This document shows positions 1 to 6,372 of a stretch of 6,460 bases of DNA, piece after piece (the first letter of the stretch is position 1; each line of letters starts with the position of its first letter). Under the pieces are notes generated by a model that was not told the origin of the DNA, ran no database searches, and saw only the letters and a program-made list of their open reading frames with translations. The DNA is taken from assembly GCA_903831545.1 (NCBI GenBank), contig CAIKYI010000478.1:1-6460 (forward strand). Direction: 5' to 3'. The position numbers and the translations under genes are program-made. Source of the stretch: an uncultured Methylobacter sp. (GTDB taxonomy: Bacteria; Pseudomonadota; Gammaproteobacteria; Methylococcales; Methylomonadaceae).

Positions 1-139
1 CAATGACGATGACTTCAGCAGGCAGTGAGGATTGGGAATATACGGATACTAGCGCGCGTTTTAGCAACTCTCGGCGATTGTAGCTGGGAATAACAACAGA
101 AATATTTATAAAGTTACCTATTCGATCTAAAAAAAGCAA
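1..139 (-). CDS. Family 2 glycosyltransferase, N-terminal fragment (runs off the window)
   Basis: The 46 codons present encode a short hydrophobic-basic lead followed by ISVVIPSYNRRELLKRAL and, further on, LPAEVIVI. This is the first beta strand and nucleotide-sugar binding helix of GT-A fold family 2 glycosyltransferases, which transfer sugars from nucleotide-activated donors to cell-surface polysaccharide, lipid or protein acceptors. The catalytic Asp motifs lie beyond the window edge, so donor and acceptor cannot be inferred. An in-frame TAA lies directly upstream of a TTG codon at 137-139, and no ATG or GTG occurs between them and the conserved strand. TTG is therefore the likely start. 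A GAGGG sequence sits only 3 bases upstream, a tight spacing. The family call is good; the exact start is uncertain. Confidence 0.75.
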   Translation of the reverse strand, partial: MLFLDRIGNFINISVVIPSYNRRELLKRALVSVYSQSSLPAEVIVI

Positions 140-159
140 TTACCCTCGTAAGTCGCCAG

Positions 160-254
160 ATTATACCGAAGCCAGTGCCATGGATGGATTTAAGCTCGCC
201 ATCCATGGCACTGGATACCCGCTTCTCGGCGGGTATGACGAGCATTTGTATAAT
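160..254. repeat. Nested palindromic intergenic element
   Basis: Three perfect inverted repeats are packed into 95 bases between the UPF0182 gene and the glycosyltransferase start. A 7-bp outer pair (160-166 with 248-254, ATTATAC/GTATAAT) encloses a 16-bp pair (172-187 with 199-214, 11-base loop) and, directly abutting it, an 8-bp pair (215-222 with 229-236, ATACCCGC/GCGGGTAT, 6-base loop). The second hairpin resembles the short GC-cored palindromes of dispersed repeats such as neisserial dRS3. Neither stem is followed by a U-run on the minus strand, so a simple intrinsic terminator is unlikely. The structure could still protect or end the 3' end of the UPF0182 transcript. Multicopy status cannot be seen from this window. 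Confidence 0.75.
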
Positions 255-306
255 AGCTTAGCTTAAGGGCAACACTCATATTCCCGGTAAAAAAATCGCT
301 GAAGTG

Positions 307-2958
307 TTAATTAACTTTTGGCTTTACAATCGACTTGGGTGTTTCTGAGCCATCGCTGTTGGCAGCATTTTTTTCATAAATTTGTTTTAAGCGGTTAAAT
401 GCAGACCATAAGGTTTTATCCATGACAACATGATTGCCTATCGACACAATAACCCGGGTTAATTCCGGTATCTTGTTGTTAGTAGACGCGATATAGATGG
501 GATGAACATACAAAATGGTATTTCCCATCGGCAGTATGATCATGCGCCCCATTTCAACAATCGAACCGTGTTGATCCCATAACGAAAATTGCTCGGAAAT
601 TTCAGGATCCTGGTTAATCAAGGCTTCAACTTGTGCCGGGCCATTGACTTGAACGTCTTTGCCGAACTTGTAAACAGTAATGCCAGGCTTGTAATCCAGT
701 CCACAGTTGGTTTTATCCAAAGATCCTGCAACCCCGATCATGCTTAAATTGTTTCTGTTAACCGGTGTCATCGGATTAATCAGCACAAATTCTTCGGTAT
801 CATTGCAGTTGCCAAAGTCCATGGTTTGATAATAAGGCAATACTGCCTCACCACGAACATTGGCTTGCGCCCAGGTTTCAGCCTGTTCATAAAATAATTC
901 AGGACTCCGTTGGTGATACTTGGCATACACTTTCATTTGCAGATAATACAGATCACGCGGATAACGCAAATGTTGCTTTAATTCTGCGGGCATTTCATCC
1001 AGATTTTTAAACAAGCCCGGATAGGCGCTGCTGTAAGCCTGAATAATGGCGTCGGATGGATCTGAGATATAAAAATCAACATCGCCGTCATAGGCATCAA
1101 CAATAATCTTGACTGAATTACGGATGTAGTTAAATTTTTGATGCCCTTCAAGAAAGTCATCGTCTGCGGGTTTGGAAACCGGATATCTGTCGGATAAGGT
1201 GTAAGCATCCTGAATCCAGTAGAAACGGTCTTTGCTAATTACCAGATAAGGGTCTTTGTCCAAATGTAAAAAAGGTGTTAGCGTACTGATACGTTCGGTG
1301 ATATTTCTGCGAATTTTGACTTTACTCTGATTAGAAATATTGGGTGAAAAGAATATTTTTTCATCATTAAAGTAAAAGGCAAACAACGCTTTTCTGAACA
1401 GGGATGGAATTGGTACTCCGCCCTCACCGTGATAAGCTCCGTTGATGCCGGGATCAGAGCCGGCAATACCTTCAGTGCTGAGTAGACTGGGGACGATAAC
1501 GTAATCGTAATGTTCCAGACCATAGTAGATGTCGGGGTGAGTGATGCTAAAGCCGACATCGGAATGCAGATTTAAATCGCGTAAATACCAGATTAAGGAA
1601 TTATCGGCATCCTGGGCGGCGGGCGTAACTACCGCGCCATAGCCGTGGGTGTAACGTAAATGAATGTTTTCCCAGTTTTGCGCTTCTGGCGGCAATTTGG
1701 AGGTATTGATTTCCCTCGCGGCAAGATCGACTTGGCGGGTGTGGTCAAGAATAAAATAGCGGTCTTCATCGACAGACAGTATTTTGTAATAAGGGCGAAT
1801 TTCCTGTAACTGTTTATAGCTATCAATGATGAATTCCCTATCCCAGACTGGAATATTCTCAAAGTGTTTTTGGGTGCTCCAGGATTCAATGTCTTTGGTC
1901 GCATCCAGTTTAATCGTCATATCAATGGTTTTGATATTATTTAAATCGTAAGCTGCCAGTGTCGAATCAATATTGTGCTGCATAAGCGACTTATTTGATT
2001 TGACCGGGTTTGGGTTGACTATGTATGTTTGGAGTAAATCAGGGATAAATTTAATTTTAGGCAACGCGATGGCGCATAAAAAGAAAGCCAGGGCGATTAA
2101 AAAAGGCGTTTTTATGCGGTGTTTTTCTGAAAAAATAAACAGCCCTGCTGTTACCGCTGTCGCCATAAAGGTAATAATTTGCAGCCAGATCAGCGGTAAT
2201 TGATAGCGGATCTCAATGAACCCCGGCCCATAAAAAACCGGTTCGTGGCTATTGGTATATAGCAGCGTATACCGATCCAGCATAAAGCCCCAGACCACAA
2301 AGGCAACCACAAAACCGATTAGAACCGTTAGATGAATCTTGGCGCCGAGAGGGAACTCCGAGCTTTGATTGGGAATAAAAATATGTTCCAGCCAATATAA
2401 AATACCGACCATGCAGAAAATGAGCATGGCGGTTTCGAGTAATTCTTGTTGAATCAGCATGTAGGTAGGATAAGACAGCATATAAAAGCTGACATCCTGT
2501 CCGTACACGGTTTCGGTTACGCCTGAATCGCTGCCGAAAAAGAATAGCAGAGTTGTTTCCCATTGATTGTAAAAAGGGATGGCAATCAAAACAGCCAATA
2601 GCAACGATATCGGCGTGTATATTTTTGCCGAGCCACTCATAAATGTATCGGCAAAAAGCTGAAAGCGACGGCGTTTGTCGATATTGCTGAGAATCTCGTC
2701 CGGTGGGTTTATGCCCAGATAACGCGAAGCAACCCAGAAATGAAAAAAGAAAATTGCAAAAAAAGCCAGCGTAACGCCGCCGGAAAGAAAGAATTTATAA
2801 AGTAATTTTAACCAGAAGTAGACTTCAAGCTTTAATGATTCATACCACCACAGGTCAACAAACAGATCAAGAAAGATGAAATGGAAGGCGACGAATAAAA
2901 GGGCGGCAATGACAATGGTTGCGCCAATGAGCGCGGGTAAAAACTTCAGGTTCCGCAT
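307..2958 (-). CDS. UPF0182 (COG1615) family integral membrane protein
   Basis: This 883-residue protein of unknown function is near the usual family length. Seven hydrophobic segments lie at about 7-30, 55-77, 115-130, 174-190, 207-227, 254-276 and 284-303. Basic loops at 94-98 and 278-283 place the N-terminus in the cytoplasm and the large domain (about 304-883) outside. Family hallmarks run through that domain: VWDREF with QLQEIRPYY (371-391), WENIHLRYTHGYG (429-441), DKDPYLV (567-573), DAYTLSDRYP (584-593), FNYIRNSVKIIVDAYDG (609-625), LRYPRDLYYLQ (664-674), GPAQVEALINQDPEIS (773-788) and the LWDQHGS block near 793. The ATG at 2956-2958 has GAGG five bases upstream. The gene is flanked by non-coding gaps on both sides, so it is probably transcribed alone. 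No enzymatic motif is visible. The family call is near certain; the role is unknown. Confidence 0.95.
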   Translation of the reverse strand: MRNLKFLPALIGATIVIAALLFVAFHFIFLDLFVDLWWYESLKLEVYFWLKLLYKFFLSGGVTLAFFAIFFFHFWVASRYLGINPPDEILSNIDKRRRFQLFADTFMSGSAKIYTPISLLLAVLIAIPFYNQWETTLLFFFGSDSGVTETVYGQDVSFYMLSYPTYMLIQQELLETAMLIFCMVGILYWLEHIFIPNQSSEFPLGAKIHLTVLIGFVVAFVVWGFMLDRYTLLYTNSHEPVFYGPGFIEIRYQLPLIWLQIITFMATAVTAGLFIFSEKHRIKTPFLIALAFFLCAIALPKIKFIPDLLQTYIVNPNPVKSNKSLMQHNIDSTLAAYDLNNIKTIDMTIKLDATKDIESWSTQKHFENIPVWDREFIIDSYKQLQEIRPYYKILSVDEDRYFILDHTRQVDLAAREINTSKLPPEAQNWENIHLRYTHGYGAVVTPAAQDADNSLIWYLRDLNLHSDVGFSITHPDIYYGLEHYDYVIVPSLLSTEGIAGSDPGINGAYHGEGGVPIPSLFRKALFAFYFNDEKIFFSPNISNQSKVKIRRNITERISTLTPFLHLDKDPYLVISKDRFYWIQDAYTLSDRYPVSKPADDDFLEGHQKFNYIRNSVKIIVDAYDGDVDFYISDPSDAIIQAYSSAYPGLFKNLDEMPAELKQHLRYPRDLYYLQMKVYAKYHQRSPELFYEQAETWAQANVRGEAVLPYYQTMDFGNCNDTEEFVLINPMTPVNRNNLSMIGVAGSLDKTNCGLDYKPGITVYKFGKDVQVNGPAQVEALINQDPEISEQFSLWDQHGSIVEMGRMIILPMGNTILYVHPIYIASTNNKIPELTRVIVSIGNHVVMDKTLWSAFNRLKQIYEKNAANSDGSETPKSIVKPKVN

Positions 2959-3050
2959 AGTGTCCTCTTAATGTAAAAGTTTTTCGGCGATGCTGATTTT
3001 GTGTGGTTTTTATACGGCATTATGCAATCTGACGCACACTGGTTGGTTAT

Positions 3051-3078
3051 ATTCTAACACCCAATAATAGGATCGTAA
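3051..3078 (-). promoter_or_regulatory. Possible sigma70 promoter for the UPF0182 gene
   Basis: On the minus strand TAGAAT (3056-3051) matches the -10 consensus at five of six positions. It lies 16 bases downstream of a weak -35 candidate, TTACGA (3078-3073). Transcription from here would give a leader of roughly 85 bases before the ATG at 2958. The region is AT-rich and other -10-like hexamers exist nearby (for example around 3016-3024), so this is only the best candidate by eye. Confidence 0.22.
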
Positions 3079-3155
3079 TGATTTAGGCATGATGACAGTC
3101 AGTTCAAGGGTAAAAAACTGGGTTCTTACTGTAATTAAAAGTGATTAGGGTGACA

Positions 3156-3231
3156 AAGTGACATACGGAGCTATGAATTGAATGAATTCGTAGGACGCGT
3201 ACGGCAAGTCCTGCGAGCAATAATGTCACTT
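3156..3231. repeat. 76-bp MITE-like or REP-like unit with 9-bp terminal inverted repeats
   Basis: The ends AAGTGACAT (3156-3164) and ATGTCACTT (3223-3231) are perfect inverted repeats enclosing a second hairpin. That inner stem pairs 3187-3196 with 3208-3217 around an 11-base loop containing the palindrome CGTACG. Read as plus-strand RNA, all ten inner pairs form, two of them G-U; as minus-strand RNA the same two become A-C mismatches. A small non-autonomous mobile unit or a REP-type palindrome are both possible. No target-site duplication is evident at the edges. Copy number elsewhere cannot be judged here. Confidence 0.5.
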
Positions 3232-3264
3232 AATCTCTATCAATGCTTAGCTTACAAAAGATCG

Positions 3265-5925
3265 TTAACCCTGTTCCAGGTTCCTGTCAATCCAGCCCCG
3301 ACGACGCATCCACTTTTCGATTTCCACCACGAAAAAAACAATTGAAGAAAGTGCCAGGCAAATCAGCAGTTCACTCAGGCTCAATGCCTCTGTCTTAAAG
3401 ATCGATTGTAAAACAGACGAATACAGCACTGCCATTTGTAGGGCAAAGGTTAACAGTACTGCACCCAGGAGCGGGATGTTGGTTAATAATCCTTTGCTGA
3501 AGAACGATTCATGTTTCGAGCGTATTGCTAATACAAGCCCCATTCGAGAAAGCGTTAGCACAGTGAAAACTATGCTTTGCCAGTGAGTGGAGCCTGAATA
3601 ATAAGCCCAGCCCTCAGAGAATAAAGAAACCCCGCCCATTAACAGACCGATCCACAGTATATGCTGCCACATTCCCTGGGCAAAAATGTTTTCCTGTGAG
3701 GGTCTGGGCGGGCGTTGCATAATTCCGGCCTCTTCAGGTTCGACAGCCAGCGCCAATCCGGGCAATCCATCGGTGACCATATTGATCCAAAGAATATGTA
3801 TGGGCAGTAACGGGATCGGTAAACCCAGAAAAGGTGCGAGAAACAGCGTCCAGATTTCCGCAGAATTACCGGTTAAAGAATATTCGATGAACTTGCGGAT
3901 ATTGTCGTAAATTCTTCGCCCTTCGCGTACCGCTGATACGATAGTGGCGAAATTATCATCCAGCAATACCATGTGCGAGGCCTCCCGAGCGACATCGGTA
4001 CCGATTTTTCCCATGGCGATGCCAATATTGGCCGCCCGAAGCGCGGGGGCATCGTTGACACCGTCACCGGTCATCGCCACGAATTCGCCTTTATCCTGTA
4101 ATGCCTTGACGATTTTTATCTTCTGTTCCGGTGCCACGCGTGCGTATACACGAACCTCTTCAACCTGTTTCTCGAATTCCTCAATACTCATTAGAGTCAG
4201 CTCGGTTCCTGTCAGCACCTTGCTGTCTTTATCAGCGATGCCTAGCCGTATTGCAATGGCGCGAGCGGTCGCAGGATGATCGCCGGTAATCATGACTGGC
4301 GTAATTCCAGCGCTCTTGCAAAGCGCTACCGCGTCTTTAGCTTCGGGCCGTGGCGGATCCATCAAACCTACTAAACCCAGAAAGCACAGTTCAGATTCGA
4401 TCGTGTCGGCGGTCAGTATTAAGGGATGCTCTGGAAAATGACGGTACGCCAAGGCCAGAACACGTAGTCCATCGGCAGCCATTTGTTCGGCGGCGGCCAA
4501 TATTTTTTCGCGCTGTAAAGATTGTTTTCCATCGGTGCCCCAATGACTGATACATCGTGGTAGCAAAGTCTCGGGGGCTCCTTTGGAATAGGCGATGACA
4601 CCGCTATTTTCCTGATGAAGCGTGGTCATCAGTTTGCGCTCTGAATCAAACGGAATTTCATCCAGTCTTGGAGAGTTTTTGATGAGCTCAGCGCCTATAT
4701 AACCAACACTTTCAGCGGCTATGTACAACGCGATTTCGGTGGGATCGCCCAGTAATTGGCCGTTATGGCTGCGTCTGGCGTCATTGTTCAGCGCAAGTGC
4801 CTGCAAAAGTCTAGGTGGAAAGTCAGTTGCAGAGCCTTTCCTGAAGCAATCTCCGACATAGAATGTTTCAGCATGCATAAGATTCTGCGTTAGCGTGCCG
4901 GTCTTGTCCGAGCAGATGAAGGTTACCGATCCCAAGGTTTCGACAGCAGGTAGACGGCGGATGAGAGCATTCTTCTTGACCAGTTTACGAGCGCCTAAAG
5001 CCAGGGATATCGTAGTTACTGCCGGTAGCGCTTCAGGGATTGCAGCCACGACCAGACTGACAGCGGTTAAAAACATCAGGATGGGGGGTTCGCCTCTAAG
5101 TAAGCCAATCACGAAAATAATTGTGCAGATGGCCAAAATCAAAAAGGCAAGGCGAATGCCGAAGTCTGCAAGGCGAAGTTGCAGAGGGGTTTTAGTATCC
5201 TTTTCTTCGCTAAGCAGTTTGGCGATTTTACCGATTTCAGTGTCCATGCCCGTGGCGATGACAATGCCAATGCCCCGGCCATGTGTTGCAATGGTTCCCT
5301 TGTAAGCGATGTTGAGACGGTCTGCGAGTGGCGAATCCAGTTCACGTATTAATGCGCCTGATTTTTCGATAGGCAAGGATTCGCCTGTCAGGGCGGCTTC
5401 TTCCACTTTAAGCCTTGCGACATCAAGCAGCTTCAGATCGGCAGGAATGATATTGCCCGCCTCAAGCATAACCAGATCGCCGGGAACCAGTTCATGAGCC
5501 ATTATGGTTTGGGTGTGTCCTTCCCTTAGCACTTGGGCGGTGGGACTGGACAGTTGTTTGAGCGCGGCCACGGCTTTTTCTGCGCGGTACTCTTGAATGA
5601 AGCCAATGATCGCATTCAATACAATGATAACGCCGATGACGATAGTATCATTCACATCGCCGACCAAGCCTGAAATGATACAAGCCAAAATTAAAACGAT
5701 AATCATGAAATCGGCAAACTGCCCGAAAAACATTCTTATTGGACTTCGGCGACGCTGTTCCTGAATAGCGTTAGGGCCAAAGGTCTCAAGACGTTCTTTC
5801 GCCTCATGATGGGGCAGTCCTGTTTCGGGATCGACTTTGAGCCAGGCGGTGGCTTGCCAGGATTCAAGTAGATGCCATGGTGGAGTAAGATGTCGGCTGT
5901 TTTGAATTTTTCGTTGCTTAGTCAT
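3265..5925 (-). CDS. Type II (SERCA/PMCA-like, PacL-type) cation-transporting P-type ATPase
   Basis: This complete 886-residue ion pump uses ATP to move cations, most likely Ca2+, out of the cytoplasm across the inner membrane. In order, it has an N-terminal cation-ATPase domain (about 15-85), the actuator loop with TGES (180-183), M4 with IPEALP (296-301), the phosphorylation motif SDKTGT with Asp340, the nucleotide-binding KGAPE (448-452), then DPPRP (523-527), TGDHPATA (547-554) and the hinge TGDGVNDAP (619-627). Ten membrane segments are visible: two before the actuator, two before Asp340 and six at the C-terminus. Residues matching SERCA calcium ligands Glu309, Asn768, Glu771, Asn796, Thr799 and Asp800 are Glu298, Asn687, Glu690, Asn715, Thr718 and Asp719. 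The Glu908 position appears to be Arg794. AGGAG lies 8 bases before the ATG. Ca2+ is inferred by homology; Na+ or Mn2+ remain possible. Confidence 0.93.
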   Translation of the reverse strand: MTKQRKIQNSRHLTPPWHLLESWQATAWLKVDPETGLPHHEAKERLETFGPNAIQEQRRRSPIRMFFGQFADFMIIVLILACIISGLVGDVNDTIVIGVIIVLNAIIGFIQEYRAEKAVAALKQLSSPTAQVLREGHTQTIMAHELVPGDLVMLEAGNIIPADLKLLDVARLKVEEAALTGESLPIEKSGALIRELDSPLADRLNIAYKGTIATHGRGIGIVIATGMDTEIGKIAKLLSEEKDTKTPLQLRLADFGIRLAFLILAICTIIFVIGLLRGEPPILMFLTAVSLVVAAIPEALPAVTTISLALGARKLVKKNALIRRLPAVETLGSVTFICSDKTGTLTQNLMHAETFYVGDCFRKGSATDFPPRLLQALALNNDARRSHNGQLLGDPTEIALYIAAESVGYIGAELIKNSPRLDEIPFDSERKLMTTLHQENSGVIAYSKGAPETLLPRCISHWGTDGKQSLQREKILAAAEQMAADGLRVLALAYRHFPEHPLILTADTIESELCFLGLVGLMDPPRPEAKDAVALCKSAGITPVMITGDHPATARAIAIRLGIADKDSKVLTGTELTLMSIEEFEKQVEEVRVYARVAPEQKIKIVKALQDKGEFVAMTGDGVNDAPALRAANIGIAMGKIGTDVAREASHMVLLDDNFATIVSAVREGRRIYDNIRKFIEYSLTGNSAEIWTLFLAPFLGLPIPLLPIHILWINMVTDGLPGLALAVEPEEAGIMQRPPRPSQENIFAQGMWQHILWIGLLMGGVSLFSEGWAYYSGSTHWQSIVFTVLTLSRMGLVLAIRSKHESFFSKGLLTNIPLLGAVLLTFALQMAVLYSSVLQSIFKTEALSLSELLICLALSSIVFFVVEIEKWMRRRGWIDRNLEQG

Positions 5926-6041
5926 GATTTAATCTCCTGAAAATCGCCTAAGCCAGACAGGGATTGTAAGCCTACCGGAACAACTGAGAGCCAGCATAAG
6001 ATACAAAACAAGAGTGACGTAAGTACAAATCCCGCCAGGTT

Positions 6042-6296
6042 TCAAAAAATGGGTTCTTTGCAGGGGTAATGCCAACAGTTAGCGGGTGAAGTTTTTCGGG
6101 CAATAAAGCAAGAAGCTAGTCCAATAACTCCAGTTAAAATGATTGGACTAACCTCCTGCCGGTGATGCTTTGCTTTGCGGCTGTATTTGCTTTTATCGCA
6201 AAAAGTTTGGGCTTTGTTAAACAGGTGCGCGTACTTTGCGACCGGATTTTGCAGCGGAACGCTATCGGCTGCTTGCGGAATTTTACGTTTTTTCAT
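6042..6296 (-). CDS. arfA: Candidate alternative ribosome-rescue factor A (ArfA-like), hairpin inside the gene
   Basis: This is an 84-codon frame for a small, very basic protein. ArfA enters ribosomes stalled on mRNA lacking a stop codon and recruits release factor 2, backing up tmRNA. Evidence for ArfA is a segment beginning NPVAKYAH (17-24) and ending DKSKYSRKAKH (34-44), which resembles the E. coli KGKGSYMRKGKH region (shared pattern YxRKxKH), followed by a hydrophobic tail PIILTGVIGLASC (51-63) recalling the E. coli tail FFTTGLLLSGAC. A hairpin lies at codons 49-60, between the basic segment and most of the tail, where arfA genes carry a terminator or RNase III site. Residues beyond about 50-63 may seldom be made. 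AGAGGT lies close upstream of the ATG, supporting a real gene. The middle of E. coli ArfA (HDPLFRQRV) is not clearly conserved, so an unrelated small basic protein remains possible. Confidence 0.6.
   Translation of the reverse strand: MKKRKIPQAADSVPLQNPVAKYAHLFNKAQTFCDKSKYSRKAKHHRQEVSPIILTGVIGLASCFIARKTSPANCWHYPCKEPIF
6105..6150 (-). terminator. Intragenic hairpin with U-rich trailer inside the ArfA-like gene
   Basis: In minus-strand RNA, UAGUCCAAU (6150-6142) pairs perfectly with AUUGGACUA (6125-6117) across a 16-base loop that could itself form a small AAC/GUU stem. The right arm is followed by GCUUCUUGCUUU (6116-6105), which is U-rich but interrupted. Either intrinsic termination or RNase III cleavage would leave an mRNA with no in-frame stop, because the stop codon is at 6042-6044. 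The stem is only moderately GC-rich, so its strength as a terminator is uncertain. Confidence 0.5.
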
Positions 6297-6301
6297 CGTT
6301 T

Positions 6302-6308
6302 ACCTCTT
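6302..6308 (-). promoter_or_regulatory. Strong ribosome binding site of the ArfA-like gene
   Basis: The minus strand reads AAGAGGT and then AAACG before the ATG at 6296, leaving GAGG six bases from the start codon. This near-ideal Shine-Dalgarno sequence supports translation of the minus-strand frame over the plus-strand open frame that overlaps it. Confidence 0.75.
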
Positions 6309-6313
6309 ATAAT

Positions 6314-6343
6314 AAGACAAGTTTGTGTAACAGACACAATAAT
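6314..6343 (+). promoter_or_regulatory. Likely sigma70 promoter of mnmG
   Basis: AAGACA (6314-6319, four of six to consensus) and AATAAT (6338-6343, five of six) are separated by 18 bases. The predicted start near 6350 gives a leader of about 23 bases before the GTG. A 6-bp inverted repeat, TTGTGT (6323-6328) and ACACAA (6334-6339), lies in the spacer and overlaps the -10. It could be an operator, although it is short and may be chance. Confidence 0.4.
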
Positions 6344-6372
6344 ATACCATTTTATAAGAGTACATAGCGCTA

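Larger units (their letters stand above)
2959..3264. other. Intergenic region between the ATPase stop and the UPF0182 start
   Basis: These 306 bases contain no convincing gene. The left part, up to about 3080, is AT-rich and must carry the 5' leader and promoter of the minus-strand UPF0182 gene. The part nearer the ATPase holds a 76-bp inverted-repeat unit (3156-3231). The ATPase stop is not followed by a classical GC stem plus U-tract on the minus strand, so how that transcript ends is unclear. The only short open frame seen (19 codons, plus strand, from 3089) has no supporting features. Confidence 0.7.

Noticed and set aside
215..236. 8-bp GC-rich hairpin as the intrinsic terminator of the UPF0182 transcript
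   Set aside because: In minus-strand RNA the stem is followed by CCAGTGCC rather than a U-run, and it belongs to a larger palindromic unit.
271..308. AACACT/AGTGTT inverted pair over the UPF0182 stop codon
   Set aside because: Only 6 bp with a 26-base loop, too weak to claim as a terminator.
978..2563. Several open frames of 76-104 codons inside the UPF0182 gene, on both strands
   Set aside because: All overlap the well-conserved UPF0182 coding frame and have no independent start signals or recognisable products.
3089..3148. 19-codon plus-strand frame as a leader peptide
   Set aside because: The only weak support is a TTAGG upstream; no plus-strand gene follows it and no attenuator is visible.
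256..3254. The 10-mer GCTTAGCTTA occurs at 256-265 and 3245-3254
   Set aside because: It is a short, low-complexity match in two AT-rich gaps with no matching flanks, so it is most likely chance.
4895..5305. 136-codon plus-strand open frame opposite the ATPase
   Set aside because: It lies wholly antisense to the conserved ATPase core, and its composition is that of a complementary-strand shadow. The same holds for the frames at 3686-3910, 3944-4279, 4350-4550 and 5309-5497.
5926..6041. Promoter candidates upstream of the ATPase
   Set aside because: Hexamers such as TTACGT and TATGCT on the minus strand can be paired with acceptable spacing, but matches are poor and several alternatives are equally weak, so none is annotated.
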